In this document: positions 12,165-24,429 of the stretch, piece after piece
Layout of the letters: every line of letters begins with the position of its first letter
How positions within the stretch are numbered: position 1 is the stretch's first letter
Origin: Phascolarctos cinereus
Lineage: Eukaryota > Chordata > Mammalia > Diprotodontia > Phascolarctidae
Length of the DNA stretch: 64,000 nt
NCBI RefSeq assembly: GCF_002099425.1
Contig: NW_018343955.1
Coordinates: forward strand, 14,894,001-14,958,000
Direction of reading: 5' to 3'
The notes under the pieces: model-generated
Told to the model about the DNA's origin: nothing
What the model saw: the letters and a program-made list of their open reading frames with translations, nothing else
The model's database searches: none
Position numbers and translations under genes: made by a program

Positions 12165-12275
12165 CTTTTTAGGATTTAGAGCTAGAAGTGACCTTTGACA
12201 TCATCTAGTCCAAACCTCGCATTTTACATATGAGAAGACTTATTGCTCAGAGAAAATGACTTTGCCCAAGATAAC
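12165..12275 (-). repeat. MIR-like CORE-SINE fragment
   Basis: agagctagaagtgacctttg, catcatctagtccaaacctc and attgctcagagaaaatgact follow the CORE-SINE pattern. Confidence 0.55.
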
Positions 12276-12279
12276 AACA

Positions 12280-12884
12280 ACCACTAGCTTTTGATAAGTG
12301 TAAGCAAGGTCAAATTTTGCAAAGAATTCCCCTAAGCAAAAACAAAAAAGTGATCACTGACTGCAGGCTTTCGATATGGATACTATTTCAGTACCTTGTT
12401 CACAGTGCATGCATAGTCTCCACCAGATCTCATTTCACTGTTTGACTCTAAGGCTCACACAGTTGGTGTAATGCGCTAAGTATATGTGACTTATTCAAGG
12501 ATGTCAAATAGATGTTGAAACTCCTCATCTATTTTCTCTATCAGAGCAAAAAGCCCCATGTCTAGCTTTCAAGCGAATTGATGCAGTTACTGGATCTAGA
12601 TGGAATGACACTGGGTCCTCTGTTATAAACTCTCAGAACCATGGAGAACACTCTGGGAAATCTGTTGACAATTTCTTTTTATTCAGTCTAGTCTAACAAT
12701 ATGCAGGCCTACCACGATGATTCCCAGTGGGGTAGTCAGTTGCCTAAGAAGTACAACTCCCTCACAGTAATGACTAGGAGCTTTTCCAGGAAGGAAATAA
12801 TATACACATTCACAACACAACTTCCAGCGATATTTCCTGTGTGATTATTGAAATTGTGAATAATGAGTAGTGGCCTTAACATGG
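12280..12884. other. Unassigned sequence
   Basis: About 600 bp with no recognised gene or repeat. Base composition is like its neighbours. Confidence 0.4.
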
Positions 12885-13100
12885 TATAGAACTGAGAATC
12901 ATGAATAGAGAATGCAAAAGGGATCTTTCAAGTAATTTAGTCTAACACCTTCATTTTGCAGATAAGGAACTTAAGGCAGAGGGAGGTTCAGTGAGTTGCC
13001 TAAGGTCACAGGTAGAAAGTGACAATATCAGAACTAAAAGCAGGTCTTCCAATTCCAGATTAAGTATTCCCTGTCGCTCCAGGAATCTTTAAGAAAATAT
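12885..13100 (-). repeat. MIR-like CORE-SINE
   Basis: aagtaatttagtctaacacc, ttcattttgcagataaggaa, gttgcctaaggtcacaggta and a degenerate end. Confidence 0.6.
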
Positions 13101-13369
13101 TTTGACAGATATCTTTGCCAATTAATGATGCCCCATCACTAAAGTTAACTTTAATCTTACAGTTTGGGCAATTAATAATTATGAGTGTAAAAACTGCTGT
13201 GCTCTGTCATTGGCCCTCTGAATATGATATAATTCCTGGAGTTACTAGCATGCAGTCCCTAAAATTAATTGCTGGGCTTTCCATTCTCGGGCTTTCTTCT
13301 AGTGTATCTAGAGTAATGACTTTGTAGTAACAATAAGAATAGTAATACTCTCAAAGTATTTTATTGGTT

Positions 13370-13575
13370 CATATATTTAGAGCTGGAAGAGACCTTAGAA
13401 GTTATCCAAGCTAACTCCCTCATTTTAAATAAGAGGATACTGAGTCTCAGGGAATTTAAGTAACTAACCCCAGGTCATATAGATACCAAGTTGCAGAGCT
13501 AGGTTTCTAACCCATATCCTCTGACTCCAAATCCGACTCTTTTCCCACTATACAATATTGTCTCTCCAGAGCATT
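13370..13575 (-). repeat. MIR-like CORE-SINE
   Basis: agctggaagagaccttagaa, ctccctcattttaaataaga, aaccccaggtcatatagata and cctctgactccaaatccgac. Confidence 0.65.
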
Positions 13576-13639
13576 TATTCTGCATTCTTGAATCTACTAA
13601 CAGAGTATCATTGTAATCTTCCATAGAGGTTGGTATGTC

Positions 13640-13912
13640 TGAATTGTAATAATAAGAGAGCTAACATTTGATGTATCATTCTAAGGTTTGCAAAGTGCTT
13701 TACAAATATTATCTCATTTTATCCATGTGACGACCCTGGGGGATAGGAGCCATTATTATTATGCTCATTTTATAGATGAAGAAACTGAGGCCAAATAGTT
13801 AAATGACTTGCCCAGGGTCCCACAGCTAGTTAGTATATGAGGCAAGATTTGAACTCAAGTCTCGCTGATTCTAAGGCCAGTATTCTATCCACTGCATCAT
13901 CTAGCTGCCTAG
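13640..13912 (-). repeat. CORE-SINE with marsupial SINE-like end
   Basis: gcaaagtgctttacaaatat, tatctcattttatccatgtg, gacttgcccagggtcccaca and catctagctgcc. A related copy lies at 58430-58650. Confidence 0.75.
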
Positions 13913-13914
13913 CT

Positions 13915-14215
13915 TGGAACACTCTCCCTCTTCTGTTCTACTAACTTCCCCATCTTCTTTAAGTCCCAACTAAAATTCTACCTTCTACTGGAAGCCTTCC
14001 CTAACGCTTCTTAATTCCAGTGCTTTCCCTCTTTTAATTATTTCCTATTTATCCTGTACATAGCTTGCTTTGTATATATTTATTAGAATGTTTCCCCCGT
14101 TGGATAGTAAGCTCCTTGAGGGCAGGGACTGTCTGTTGCCTCTTTCTGTATTTCCATTGCTTAGCACAGTGACTGGCAAATAACAGGTACTTGATGCTTA
14201 TTTATTTATTGATAT
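13915..14215 (+). repeat. L2-like LINE 3' end
   Basis: Sense orientation: tctactggaagccttcccta, tatttatcctgtacatagct, gtaagctccttgagggcagg, gcttagcacagtgactggca and a tttatttattga tail. Confidence 0.8.
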
Positions 14216-15560
14216 ACAGATACTGAAAAATGTGCAATATCTCCAATCTACTGACTCTATTGGTAAGGATTCTCTGTGTGTCATTAATAGTGCCAATACT
14301 TGAAGCTTCTCTTAATCTTTGTCACTTGTGGTTAGGTCTCACTGTGAACCTCTTAACTCAGTCCATTACAGATATCAACCTTGCTTTTGTCAAGAGGTTT
14401 GTTCAAAGACTTCATCATGAACTCCAAATACAGAGTGATTCTGTAATGTCATGTAAGAAAACTCCTCCAATGACAGTGTTGAGACAGATGGTGTTGCTCT
14501 GTAACATAACCCTAATCAATCTGTTGTTTCTTTTTGTGAAATAGAAATCTTGGGACAGTGACTGATGGTGCTCATGAGATGGATGCTTTCACCAATCACA
14601 CAAGTTTGTTAAAGATCATAGTTTTTGGTGAAGCAGTCACAATGTAGTATGTTATTAAGGCATACATTTGTGACCTACAATCTATCAGAGCACAGCAGTC
14701 TTCTTTTCAGGATTTTCTGTTTTTGTTTCAAGATAGAAAGCTAATCACTCTCCATAAGAATTGCTGACGAGCATATGTCAAATAGGATGGCAATATGTCA
14801 TTAAATAGTCTGCTCACATTCTAAGATGGAAACTATATTCAAATGAATATTCATAGCTATTGAAAAAGAGTTTTTTTTTTACCATTTATAGTTGTCTAGC
14901 TTCAAGATTCCATTCTCTTTGCCAGAAAACATTTTGTGTCCTACAGTAGTAAACATTTAGAGGACGGGAAAACTTTTGACATGACTGAATTTTATTACTG
15001 CATACTACTCTAGAAATCACTGCATCCTACAGCTATGAGAGGTCAAGAGATGATAAAACATTTTGTAAATCAAAGATAACAAGTCCTCTATGTTATAACA
15101 AACCACACCATGGCATGCATATACAAATGAGGGAGAATGATCTGTTAAAAACTGCTTGTATAATTTCATTTCTGCATTAAATTTCACTGGTAAAGTGAAA
15201 TCTTTTGAGTGGTAAACTCAGAGCTGTGACCAGTCCAAAAATCTTGACATCCCACCTTTAGTGAGTAGGTTTGAGATAGATGCAGTTCAGGAAATTGGAA
15301 CCAGCTGAATTTTAGAAAAGGATGAAATCATAGAATATTATGTCTGGAAGAGACCTGAGAAGGTATCTAGCTGAGTCTGTATGAAGTCAAATAAATGACA
15401 ACCCTGGAGCAAGAGTCCCAAGGTCTTAGCTCCTTCTTAGAACTGACCAAGAGAAAACTTGCTCTTGGCCCAGACCTTACATATTTCTGGCAACAAAGAT
15501 CCAGGCATCTGGCTATTTGGGCTTATTTACAATAACATGAACAGTTTGTTATTACTTTAG
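14216..15560. other. Unassigned sequence
   Basis: A 1.3-kb stretch without a recognisable gene. A 104-codon open frame at 14230-14544 has no domain I recognise. MIR-like traces (agaatattatgtctggaaga near 15330) are short. Confidence 0.4.
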
Positions 15561-15572
15561 CAAAAGGAAGTT

Positions 15573-15810
15573 GTTGTTTTAGTCATGTCAGACTCTTTAT
15601 CATCCCATTTGGGATTTGCTTGGCAAAGACATTGGAGTAGTTTGCCTTTTCATTCTCCAGCTCATTTGATAGGTGAGGAAACTGAGGCAAACTGGGTTAA
15701 GTGTCATATCCAGGGTCACACAGCCATTATGTGTCTGAGGCTAGATTTGGACTGATGAGTTTTCCTGACTTCAGGCCCAGCACTCTATCCACTGTGCCAC
15801 ATAGCTGCCC
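15573..15810 (-). repeat. tRNA-derived SINE with RTE-like tail
   Basis: Antisense copy: agtcatgtcagactctttat, gggatttgcttggcaaagac, ccagggtcacacagccatta and gccacatagctgccc. Target-site duplication aaaaggaagtt at 15562-15572 and 15811-15821. Confidence 0.93.
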
Positions 15811-15909
15811 AAAAGGAAGTTACAATATTATAAAATAGACATGAACCCAGATTGAATAATTTTTTTCCCCTTTTTTGGGATCCTTTCATCAGAATCCATA
15901 TCTACCAAA

Positions 15910-16075
15910 AGGGTAGCATTGTACAGCAGAAAGAGCATTGCATTTGGAACCGGGAGACCTGAGTTCTAATCCTTAGTAGACTAGCTGTATGACCAGTGTG
16001 TGGTGAGTTGCTTAAAATCTTTGGGTCACAGTTTCTGTGATAGTGAAATAGAAGGTTTAAGAAGTGACTAATAAT
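15910..16075 (+). repeat. MIR-like CORE-SINE
   Basis: gcagaaagagcattgcattt, gggagacctgagttctaatc and gactagctgtatgacc match MIR order. Confidence 0.65.
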
Positions 16076-16084
16076 TTCTGAGAG

Positions 16085-17835
16085 TAAAATTTTCTTTTAT
16101 AGGTAAGGATGTGAATAATTAATACCATGATTGCTATTCCTTTTACATGGCCAAACCAACTTTTTAGTTTTTCCCTTCTCATTTTATTTCTTCATTATGT
16201 GAAAACAGAATCAATGTTGGCAGTTTGCCTCCAGTGTGTATTAATCAGCTGTATCCCACTCCCTCTCCAACGCACACATGCACATACTCAAGAGCCCGTA
16301 AAAAATCTTGGCTCAGACCTCGCCAACATCAGAAATTCTCTTAGTCACAATACCCTCTCTGCCACCCTTTGTGCTGAGCCTGAATCCCCTATATGCTCAG
16401 CTCAGGTATAACTATTCTTCCATTGCTCACTCTCCTCGACATGCACACCCAATGATTTCTTGAACAACAGCTCCTGTTCCCTCTTCCCTGCCACTGAATA
16501 GATGTTTTGGAAGCTAAAGGGCTTAAGGAATCCAAAACCCTGGGTCATGAACTGTGTATCCTTGTTTCCCCCTGGGAATCCCTCAACTTCTCCAGCACAG
16601 TCTTACACACGAGTCTACAAACTAAACCAGAGTCAGGTTTCATCAGTGTCTTCCAAACCTTTGTAAATGGGCTGTCTCAGGATCTGCCTCTGAATCCCTC
16701 AGATTTCTACTTACCTTCATACAGACAGAGATCTCCCAAGAAGCCCCACTCTCCTGAGGTCCAGGGACCAGAGGAATGGCAACAACATGAACGTTCTTTA
16801 GCACAATCTTGTGTGACAAGATTCTTTTAAGTGTCATGACATTCTAAAATCAGATATTGGCCACAAAACATCTCTGAAGTATGATAGATCATTATTATCT
16901 TAGAGTTCCATAATTTCAGAAGTGTGGATCTGTTGTAAATTTGGGGTATTTCCTTCAATTTTTTAAATATATAGCTGACTCTTGTGTTTTCTCTTAACCC
17001 AACTGTAGTCTCTTTTTACTGGTTTTCCATTCACAAGAAGTATAACTTTACTAAATGTTATTTCCTTGTTTGCAAAAAAAAATAGTTTAAAAAATACTTA
17101 ACATGCATGTGGTATGACTAGATAATCTTGAAAGTATTCCTCTTGGTGGGAATTCTCTTGTTAACTCTTGGTATGGTCAGAATTTAATATCAGCACAACT
17201 ATTTTAAACTTATTTTGATTTCTCATGGCTATTACAGCTTTTTTGAATGAGGTTTATTTTACTATCCCGTTCAAAGTATCATAATAATTTCTAAAAGGAA
17301 ATTATATTAAAGATTTCTACTATGGGATTATAGCACCAGACCTAGATGAGAATTTAAGACTCTGTCTCTTGAAGAATCAAAGACTAACAATGTGGACAGA
17401 GTGGTTGGGGATGGGGTAGAGAGGGTAGGGCTTGGCTATTGGATGCTCCAGTGCCAGAGTTCCATGATAGAATGAATACAGATGGGAGTATCCTTAGTAC
17501 CTTATTTCTCAGAGGATCAGTTCTACAGCTCTTAGGAAAGTTGGGGAGGGGCCAGGTCCTCTATAACCAGTATAAATGGTATATGTCTGCTACTGTAATA
17601 CCTCTTCATAGTGGGAATGGGAGGGGCAATTTCCTTACAGAGAGGCCAATTGTAGTTACACGATATGGCCACGGTGGAACTTCCAAGCTCCCATGGGTCA
17701 CCAAGGCTGTCAATTGCCCATCTGGAGGATGGGAATTATGCTTTTTTTGTTTTGCTTTATTTTGGTTTTTAAGCATGACTACTTTTTATAGGGTGGAGGG
17801 GGAGGAGAAGGCACAGACATAATGAATGACTGGGA
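16085..17835. other. Unassigned, mostly unique sequence
   Basis: No repeat family was recognised in this 1.75-kb stretch. 16250-16820 is less AT-rich and rich in CCTC/CTCC. Open frames of 94 codons (16127-16411), 107 codons (16507-16830) and 127 codons (17439-17822) show no recognisable domain or convincing splice context. Confidence 0.4.
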
Positions 17836-18030
17836 CTGTTAGGGGTGGTTGTTCTTGCTGCCATTCATCCTTCGTTCTCTAAGAGGACCAATGCTATCAC
17901 AAGGGTGATATTTTGACTCATGAATTGGATTTAAATGAGGCAGAGTTTCACAAAGTCTTCAGCCTCATTCTCTGCTCCAGAGTCATCAAAGTCCAGTGAC
18001 AGGACAAAAGTCAAGATGACTGATGATGGC
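17836..18030 (+). repeat. Marsupial interspersed repeat, SINE-like
   Basis: ttcatccttcgttctctaag, aggaccaatgctatcacaag, gactcatgaattggatttaa and ctcattctctgctccagagt follow a repeat I recognise from marsupial genomes. The family name was not determined. Confidence 0.6.
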
Positions 18031-18244
18031 CGGGAGGGTATGGAGTTAGGGTAAGAGGGGTAGGTCTCTTCTGATTCAGATCTTCCAAGCACCCTCTGAG
18101 ATGCATCCCCGAATCACTAAAGCAAATTTCCCTTTAGGCCTAGTTTTAGTATAATACCAGGGGCAAAAGGAACAAGACCATGGACCTAGAGGTAGAAGAG
18201 ATCTTCTCAGAAATTATTAGTCACTTCTCAAAACTTCTATTTCA

Positions 18245-18505
18245 CCATTACATTATTAACCCCTTCTTTTGTCTCATGAACACCCTGGGGAGGATAGTGC
18301 AGCCCGTAGACACCTCAGAATAATGTTTTACAGTGCATAGAATAATATATATATATACACACATATATATATAATTACAAGAGAGATCAATTATATTGAA
18401 ATAAAAATGAAATAAAATATATATGTACAAATATATATAAATATAATATTAAAATGAAAATGAAAAAACATTCACAGACTCCAGGTTAAGAATTTCTATA
18501 CTAGC
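18245..18505. repeat. hAT-like MITE with internal TA-rich expansion
   Basis: Inverted ends attaaccccttcttttgtc and ccaggttaagaatttc frame a core with cagaataatgttttacagtg, interrupted by TATA-rich microsatellite at 18345-18440. Same family as the copies at 22445, 46580 and 51045. Confidence 0.55.
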
Positions 18506-18548
18506 ACAACTACTCCAACCCTGTCATTGTACAGATAAAGAAATTAAA

Positions 18549-18658
18549 TTGGCCCTGAAGTCAAGAGGACCTGAGTTCAAATCCGTCCTCAGACCAAACA
18601 CTTGACACTTACTAGCTGTGTGACTCTGGGCAAGTCACTTAACTCCAATTGCCTCACC

Positions 18659-18696
<38 letters not shown>

Positions 18697-18760
18697 TAGA
18701 TAGATAGATAAGATAGATGGATAGATAGATAGATAAGATAGATAGACAGACAAACAAATA
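18549..18760 (+). repeat. SINE with GACA/GATA microsatellite tail
   Basis: SINE body 18549-18657 (gaggacctgagttcaaatcc, ctagctgtgtgactctgggc, caattgcctcacc), followed at 18658-18760 by gacagacagacagacagaca and gatagatagataa units. The tail appears to have seeded the tetranucleotide array. Confidence 0.85.
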
Positions 18761-19137
18761 AATGAGTGAATGAACAAACAAATAAATAAAATCCTAGGAA
18801 GGTTAAACGCCTTGTCTAAAACCACATAGATAAAGGACATCAGAGGTGAGTTTTGAACCAAGGTCCTCTAGGAAGGCAGTTTCATGGTACTGCTCCTGCT
18901 CCCTATCCCAATCCCCCCAAACTACTCACTATTTAAAAAAAATTTATTTTGAAGGGAAAAAACATCTTTTATCCACAATAAGAGATGAAAAGTAATACTT
19001 GGGACAGCATTGATATGAATGAATTTCAGTCAAAACTTATAGACATCTTAAAATTTTTCCTTCTTGAAAAAGGATAAGAATGGTTAAGAAAGAAGGAAAG
19101 CTCTAGATACCTGAAAAGGTATATTTTACCATGGAGA

Positions 19138-19374
19138 AGGGCAGCTAGGTGGCACAATAGATTGAGCACCCAGCTTGAAGTCAGGAAGACTCATCTTCGT
19201 GAGTTCAAATCTGGCCTCAGACACTTGCCAGATATGTGACCCTGCCAAGTCACTTGACCCTGTTTGCCTCAGCTTCCTCAACTGCAAAATGAACCGAATG
19301 ACAAACACTCCCATATCTTTATCAAGAAAACCCTTAACAGGGTCATGAAGAATTGGTTACAGCTGAACAACTGT
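19138..19374 (+). repeat. tRNA-derived SINE with RTE-like tail
   Basis: gggcagctaggtggcacaat, gagttcaaatctggcctcag, atctttatcaagaaaaccct and gctgaacaac. Confidence 0.88.
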
Positions 19375-19469
19375 AGAGAAAAAGAGTAAGAAGTGGAGGC
19401 TGGAGACAGTGAAAGTTAAAACTTTACAGTTTTGCTTTAGACAGGCCTTATTTATCTTTACTCAGACAA

Positions 19470-19850
19470 AATCTGTCTGACAAAATATGTTTATTTTATA
19501 TAGATTTTAAAATTTTATTTATTTTATTCTGAACTTAGAAAATAAAACAAATATTTCCATAACATAGCAGAACGGGGAAAAAATAAAGATGGTTGAATAT
19601 GAAACTGCAAATCTATTATGTACAACTTGCTGTTCCTTTTAAATATATAATAAAATTATAGTGTAACTTCTTTTTCCTTTTTTTCTTCCCTCCCCACCCT
19701 AGAGATGGCTATCATTAGACACAAATATATGTGTGTATGTATATGTATGTATGTGTATGTAAAGTCATTCTATACATATTTCTACTTATCAGTTCTTTCT
19801 TGGGATGCGGATAGTATCTTCCTTCATAAGTCTGTTGTAGTTAATTTGTG
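19470..19850 (-). repeat. L1 3' UTR fragment
   Basis: Matches in reverse the L1 tail at 27015-27185 (tgcagtttcgtgtgcaatca there, gaaactgcaaatctattatg here). Then tctttcttgggatgcggata and agtatcttccttcataagtc resemble the marsupial L1 3' region. Confidence 0.6.
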
Positions 19851-19854
19851 AATG

Positions 19855-20045
19855 TAAAGGAAGAAGGCTTAGTACTACTAGACTTAAACTTTATTATAAG
19901 GTGGTAATTATCAAAACTATCTGGTACTGGCTAAGAAATAGAAAAGTAGATCAGTGAAACAGAGTAGTAGACATACAATTTACAACAGCAAATAACTACA
20001 AAAAACCTTGTGTTTGACAAATGTAAAGACTTAAGTTTTGGAGAA
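19855..20045 (+). repeat. L1 ORF2 fragment
   Basis: ggcttagtactactagactt, aaactttattataaggtggt and ctatctggtactggctaaga encode the Leu-Pro-Asp-Phe-Lys-Leu-Tyr-Tyr/Trp-Tyr-Trp region of L1 ORF2. Orientation is opposite to the adjoining 3' UTR piece. Confidence 0.7.
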
Positions 20046-20424
20046 AAAAATTTATTATTTTTTATTTTTAATTCTGTGACTTATCTGGGAAGGATTCAGA
20101 TGTTAGAGTTAATTGAAAGTCCATTCTGTCCACTGCAGTCTCACAGACCCTAGCACAGTTTAGGATATGGAGTAGATGCTTAATAACTACTTTTCAATGA
20201 AGTGATTAACCCATGGTACAGGCAACCCCAGCTCTCTGAGAGACCTTGTGTGACACTTAGCATCACTTTATCATTTGTAGTTAGCAAGAGAGACTCATGA
20301 GGCCCTTGTTTTCCTCCGAAGTGTATGGCCTTCAGTTAGGATAAGCTACTACCAGTTAAACAAGTGTGTTGCTTATAACTTTATTGTCTGAATGACCAGG
20401 ATACCCTATGGATGTGGATAATTC

Positions 20425-21720
20425 AATAAATGTTTATTAAATACTTAGTACGAATAGGACACTGTGTTAGGCCTGGATATACAAAAGAAAAATACGAAGC
20501 AGCCCCTGATGTCAAGGAGCTTACATTCTACAGGAACGATTCACCTTGTACACAGATGAGTAAATACTAGGTTATTTCAGGTTGGAGAGAACACTAACAA
20601 ATGGGAAAGATTAGGAAAGGTCTCCTGTAGGAGATGGCCCCTTACTTGAGGCACAAAGGAAGCAAGGGATTCCAAGAGGCAAAGGGAAGGGGGAGGCAGT
20701 GTAGTACAGTCATGCAGAATAACCTATGCTTGTAAATGTGAAGTTTCATGCCAAGTTTGGAAAACAGTTTCTAGGTCCATTTGGCTGCACTGTAAGGTAA
20801 ATGAAAGGAAGTAATATGAAATAAGTCTAGAAAAGTCTGTGGGAGCCAGTTAGATAGGCTTTTTCATTGCCAACTAAGGAGTATATATGTCATTCTAGAA
20901 TCAATAGAGAGCCACTGAATATTTCTTAGTAGGGGAATGATATGGTTAGACTTGTATGTTAGGAATGTTAAAACTACATATAGGGGCAGCTAAGTGACAC
21001 AGTGGATAGAACACTAACCTTGGAGTCAGAAGGTTCTAGCTTCAAATCCAGCCTCAGACAGTTACTAGCTGTGTGACCCTGGACAAGTCACTTAACCCCA
21101 ATTGCCTTCCCCCCAAAAGTAAATAAAAAATTAAATTAAATTAAAAGTATATGTAAGATGGATCGAGAGAGTGAAACTAGAAACAGGAAGACCAGTTGAA
21201 ATAGTCCTAACAGGAGGAGTTGAAAGGCTGAAAAACGGTAGCGAGTATACGAGTGGAGAGAAGTGTATGAATAGGAGAAATGTTGTGGAGGTAAAAATTG
21301 ATGAGATTTAACATTTGGATTTGGAGATTAAGGGAGGAGAGGGAAGGATTACTTTTAAGTTGTGAAAAGTGACTAGAAGGATGGTGGTATCCTCAATAGA
21401 AACAAGGAAGTTGGGAGGATGCATAGGTTTTGGGGAAATATGAAGAGTTCTGATTTGAAAATGTTGGGTTTGAGATGTTGATGGGACATCCAAGCAACAT
21501 TTCTAACAGCTGGCAATGCAAGCCTAGTGTCAAGGAGAGAAAAGTAAAGGATAGATGGATAGTTAGACAGAGAGACAGACAGATGAATAGATAGACTGGA
21601 GGATGGATGGATCTGGTAGCTATGTACTAAGAAGTGATAGTTGGATTAATGGGAGCCAATGAAATTATTGAGGAAGAGAAAAGAGCCTTGGGGATACCTA
21701 TATTTAATGGGTAGGAGAGG
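20425..21720 (-). repeat. L2 LINE with ORF2 C-terminal region
   Basis: Begins with the antisense 3' end (caataaatgtttattaaata, cctgatgtcaaggagcttac) and continues into ORF2-derived sequence. The minus strand at 21308-21493 corresponds to the L2 segment following the reverse transcriptase YADD box (Ile-Ser-Thr-Trp-Met-Ser-Asn-type region, degraded). A SINE at 20983-21114 and a GATA/GACA patch at 21545-21600 interrupt it. Confidence 0.65.
20983..21114 (+). repeat. tRNA-derived SINE inserted in L2
   Basis: ggggcagctaagtgacacag, cttcaaatccagcctcagac and ctagctgtgtgaccctggac, ending aattgcc. Confidence 0.9.
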
Positions 21721-21961
21721 GATAATGGTCCAGAAGAAGAGTCTAACAATGAGTGGTCAGGCATGTATGTGTGTATTGGGTTCTGGCAAGTGAGGTTAGT
21801 GAAATGAATGAAAATTAGAAGACACCATGCTCAGCTTTAACAAAATGAGTGGGGGTGCTTAGTCCTTTCTAGTCTCTGAATTCTGTACCTCAGTGAAAAA
21901 AAAAGTTACGCTCCCTGTCAGCACGGAAATGAAGCCATGCACATAGACCTATTTGTCTATG

Positions 21962-22212
21962 TACTAGGTGGCATGGTGGACAGAGCATACGGGCCTCGAG
22001 TCAGGAAGACTTGAGTTCAAATCCAATGCTTACTAGCTGAGTGACCCTGGACAAATCACTTAACCCTGTTTGTCTCAATTCCTCATCTGTAAATGACCTA
22101 GAAAAGAAAATGGCAAATCATTCCAATATCTTTGCCAAAAAAAACCTCAAAACAAAACCAAAAACCCAGCCCAAATAGGGTTATGAAAAGTTGGACACAA
22201 CTAAACAAAAAC
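21962..22212 (+). repeat. tRNA-derived SINE with RTE-like tail
   Basis: ctaggtggcatggtggacag, gagttcaaatccaatgctta, gaaaatggcaaatcattcca and agttggacacaactaaacaa. Confidence 0.87.
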
Positions 22213-22444
22213 AAATTCAAAAAAATTCAAACTTTAATTCCCATGACTTAAGGATATATAGCCACAGCTTCTGATCCTTAATTAAGACAGAGCATAACTA
22301 TCTTGGCCCCTCCCCAAGCTGATTCTCTTAAAGTGACATATCTTCTCCACGTCTGGATAACTCCACAGCAACACAGGCCTGGCATGGGTGTCCATGGGCA
22401 ATGAGAACACATACCATCACTTGATCTTTCTGTTTCTGTATTCA

Positions 22445-22612
22445 GAAGCTGGGGGTTTTAACCTTTTTTGTGTCCGGGACTCTTCTGGTAGGCTAGTGAA
22501 GCCTAAAGACCCTTTCTCAGAATAATATTTTAAAATACATAAACTAAAGCAATAGGATTACACAGCAGTTTTTTGAAGCTTATGGATGCCGGGTTAAGAA
22601 TCTCAGCTGTAG
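22445..22612. repeat. hAT-like MITE
   Basis: Inverted ends ggggttttaacctttttt and gggttaagaatctc surround gaccctttctcagaataata and ttttaaaatacataaactaa. Confidence 0.6.
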
Positions 22613-23261
22613 AGGGACTGCTTTTGGAGATACTATCTTTCATTCCTTACTTAAAGAGCTACTATAACTTTTTAAACCTGGCTCTTTGAGCTCACAGTTT
22701 GATGAAGGAGCAAAAAGAGCAGTGGACTAGCTTGTAGCGGGCCTCCCAAGCTTATTATGTACCCCAAACAGATGGAACCTTCTGGGGATGTACTGTTAAA
22801 TGTTTAATAACCAGCTCTCTGAAAGAAAACAGTAACAACATACTTTTCATTTTGATCTGCACCAACATCATTTTCTCCATCATTTTCTTAAGTCTAGACA
22901 ACAAAACAATAAATCAAGCCATGTAGCATTTGCCAATTTCAGTGATGTAAATGCTCGTCCTGAAAATTTAACAATTAGCTCTCCGGTTTCTGCTGTCTCC
23001 TGAATCTTCCTTATATACTTTGTAAGTGGCCGTTATGTCAGTGAGATTTGTCAGCAAGCTCGGGGATGCAAGAGTTAAATTAACAAACAAATGTCTGTAT
23101 GTGTGCATAGAAAGTATGTGAGCCATTAAGCAAGGAAAAGTACCATATGTATGTATATGTGTATATGACATGTAATACAAATATCTCCATCCTTAGCAGT
23201 CCAGCCATGCTGGCCTTCTTGTTCCTCACATAAGGCATCTTCTTTTCTCTATTCTTTAAGC

Positions 23262-23566
23262 TGTCTGTCCCCATTCGTGAAACGTTCTTCCTTCTCACCT
23301 GGATCTCCTAGAAGCTTTGGTTTCCTTCAGGACTCCACACAAGGGCCACCTCCTACAGGAGGCCTTTCCTGGCCCTGGCCTCATCCCCCAGCTGATCCCT
23401 CTTCCTCCTCCTCTGTTTCTACGTGTTTTGTATAGCCCTAGAAAAGTTCCTGTTGTCGTCCCCATTAGAATAGAATTCCCTTGAGGACAAGTGCTAGTTC
23501 ACTTTTGTGAACACACAGCATGGTGCCTGGTAGGTGCTTAATAAACTCTTGTTGATTGATTGATTT
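23262..23566 (+). repeat. L2-like LINE 3' end
   Basis: ttccttcaggactccacaca, acctcctacaggaggccttt, agaattcccttgaggacaag, ggtgcctggtaggtgcttaa and a ttgattgattgatt tail. Confidence 0.8.
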
Positions 23567-23659
23567 CCCCCCAGGGTCTAGTACCTTTCTTCTTAAGAAT
23601 GACCCTAACATAGTGATGTCATTTTGGTCCTTGTTGACTGCAAAGGACAGCAACCATGT

Positions 23660-23699
23660 ACACACACATGCGCATACATACATACACACACACACACAC

Positions 23700-23731
<32 letters not shown>

Positions 23732-23735
23732 AGTA

Positions 23736-23782
<47 letters not shown>

Positions 23783-24420
23783 ATGTGTATGTATATATAT
23801 GTATATGTGTGTATATGTATATACACACATACATACACACATAGACATATTTGCATGTGTGTATGCATACATGTACGCACGTGTGTATAGGATATCCCCG
23901 GAGTCAGTACAGTTTTATATGTGTTTGTATGTATGTATGCATATGTGGATGTGTATTCACACACACATATATATGCACAATACACACTCATACACTTACG
24001 TATATAAGTGCATATACACATCTATACATGTATGCGTGTTTTTATATGTGTGCCTAGATATATTGTAGACTGAAATACATGCATAATATATGCGAGTATG
24101 GGGTGTCCCCAAAGTTTTAGGGCGATATGTGTATATACGTACATATATGTGTTTATTCATATATAGTCATACACACCATGTTTACATGCGCAACCATATA
24201 CGCATGTGTATTGTGTGAATATATGTATTTTGTATGTATACATGCGTGAATAGGATGTCCCTAAAGTCTTAATGCAATTTTATAATAGATGTATGTATAT
24301 GTACATATATTCACACACAACAGAGAATATAGCTCCAGATAGACACACGTGTTTACATGTGTATATATACATATGTTTATATAGTATATGTATACGTGCA
24401 CATGTGTTTTATCCCGCAAT
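23660..24420. repeat. TG/TA-rich microsatellite block with mariner-end-like motifs
   Basis: acacacacac at 23683-23700, then atatgtatatgtatatgtat units to about 23815, then mixed CATA/TATG sequence to 24420. Three related motifs start near 23890 (gatatccccggagtcagtac), 24101 (gggtgtccccaaagttttag) and 24253 (ggatgtccctaaagtcttaa), each followed by tatg-rich sequence. They resemble the inverted terminal repeat of the mariner at 27192. Confidence 0.75.
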
Positions 24421-24429
24421 AGCATATAC

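Noticed and set aside
23465-24068. Open frames of up to 170 codons on both strands
   Set aside because: They translate TATATG/ACAC microsatellite (Tyr-Val, Ile-His, Thr-His repeats) and have no unique domain.
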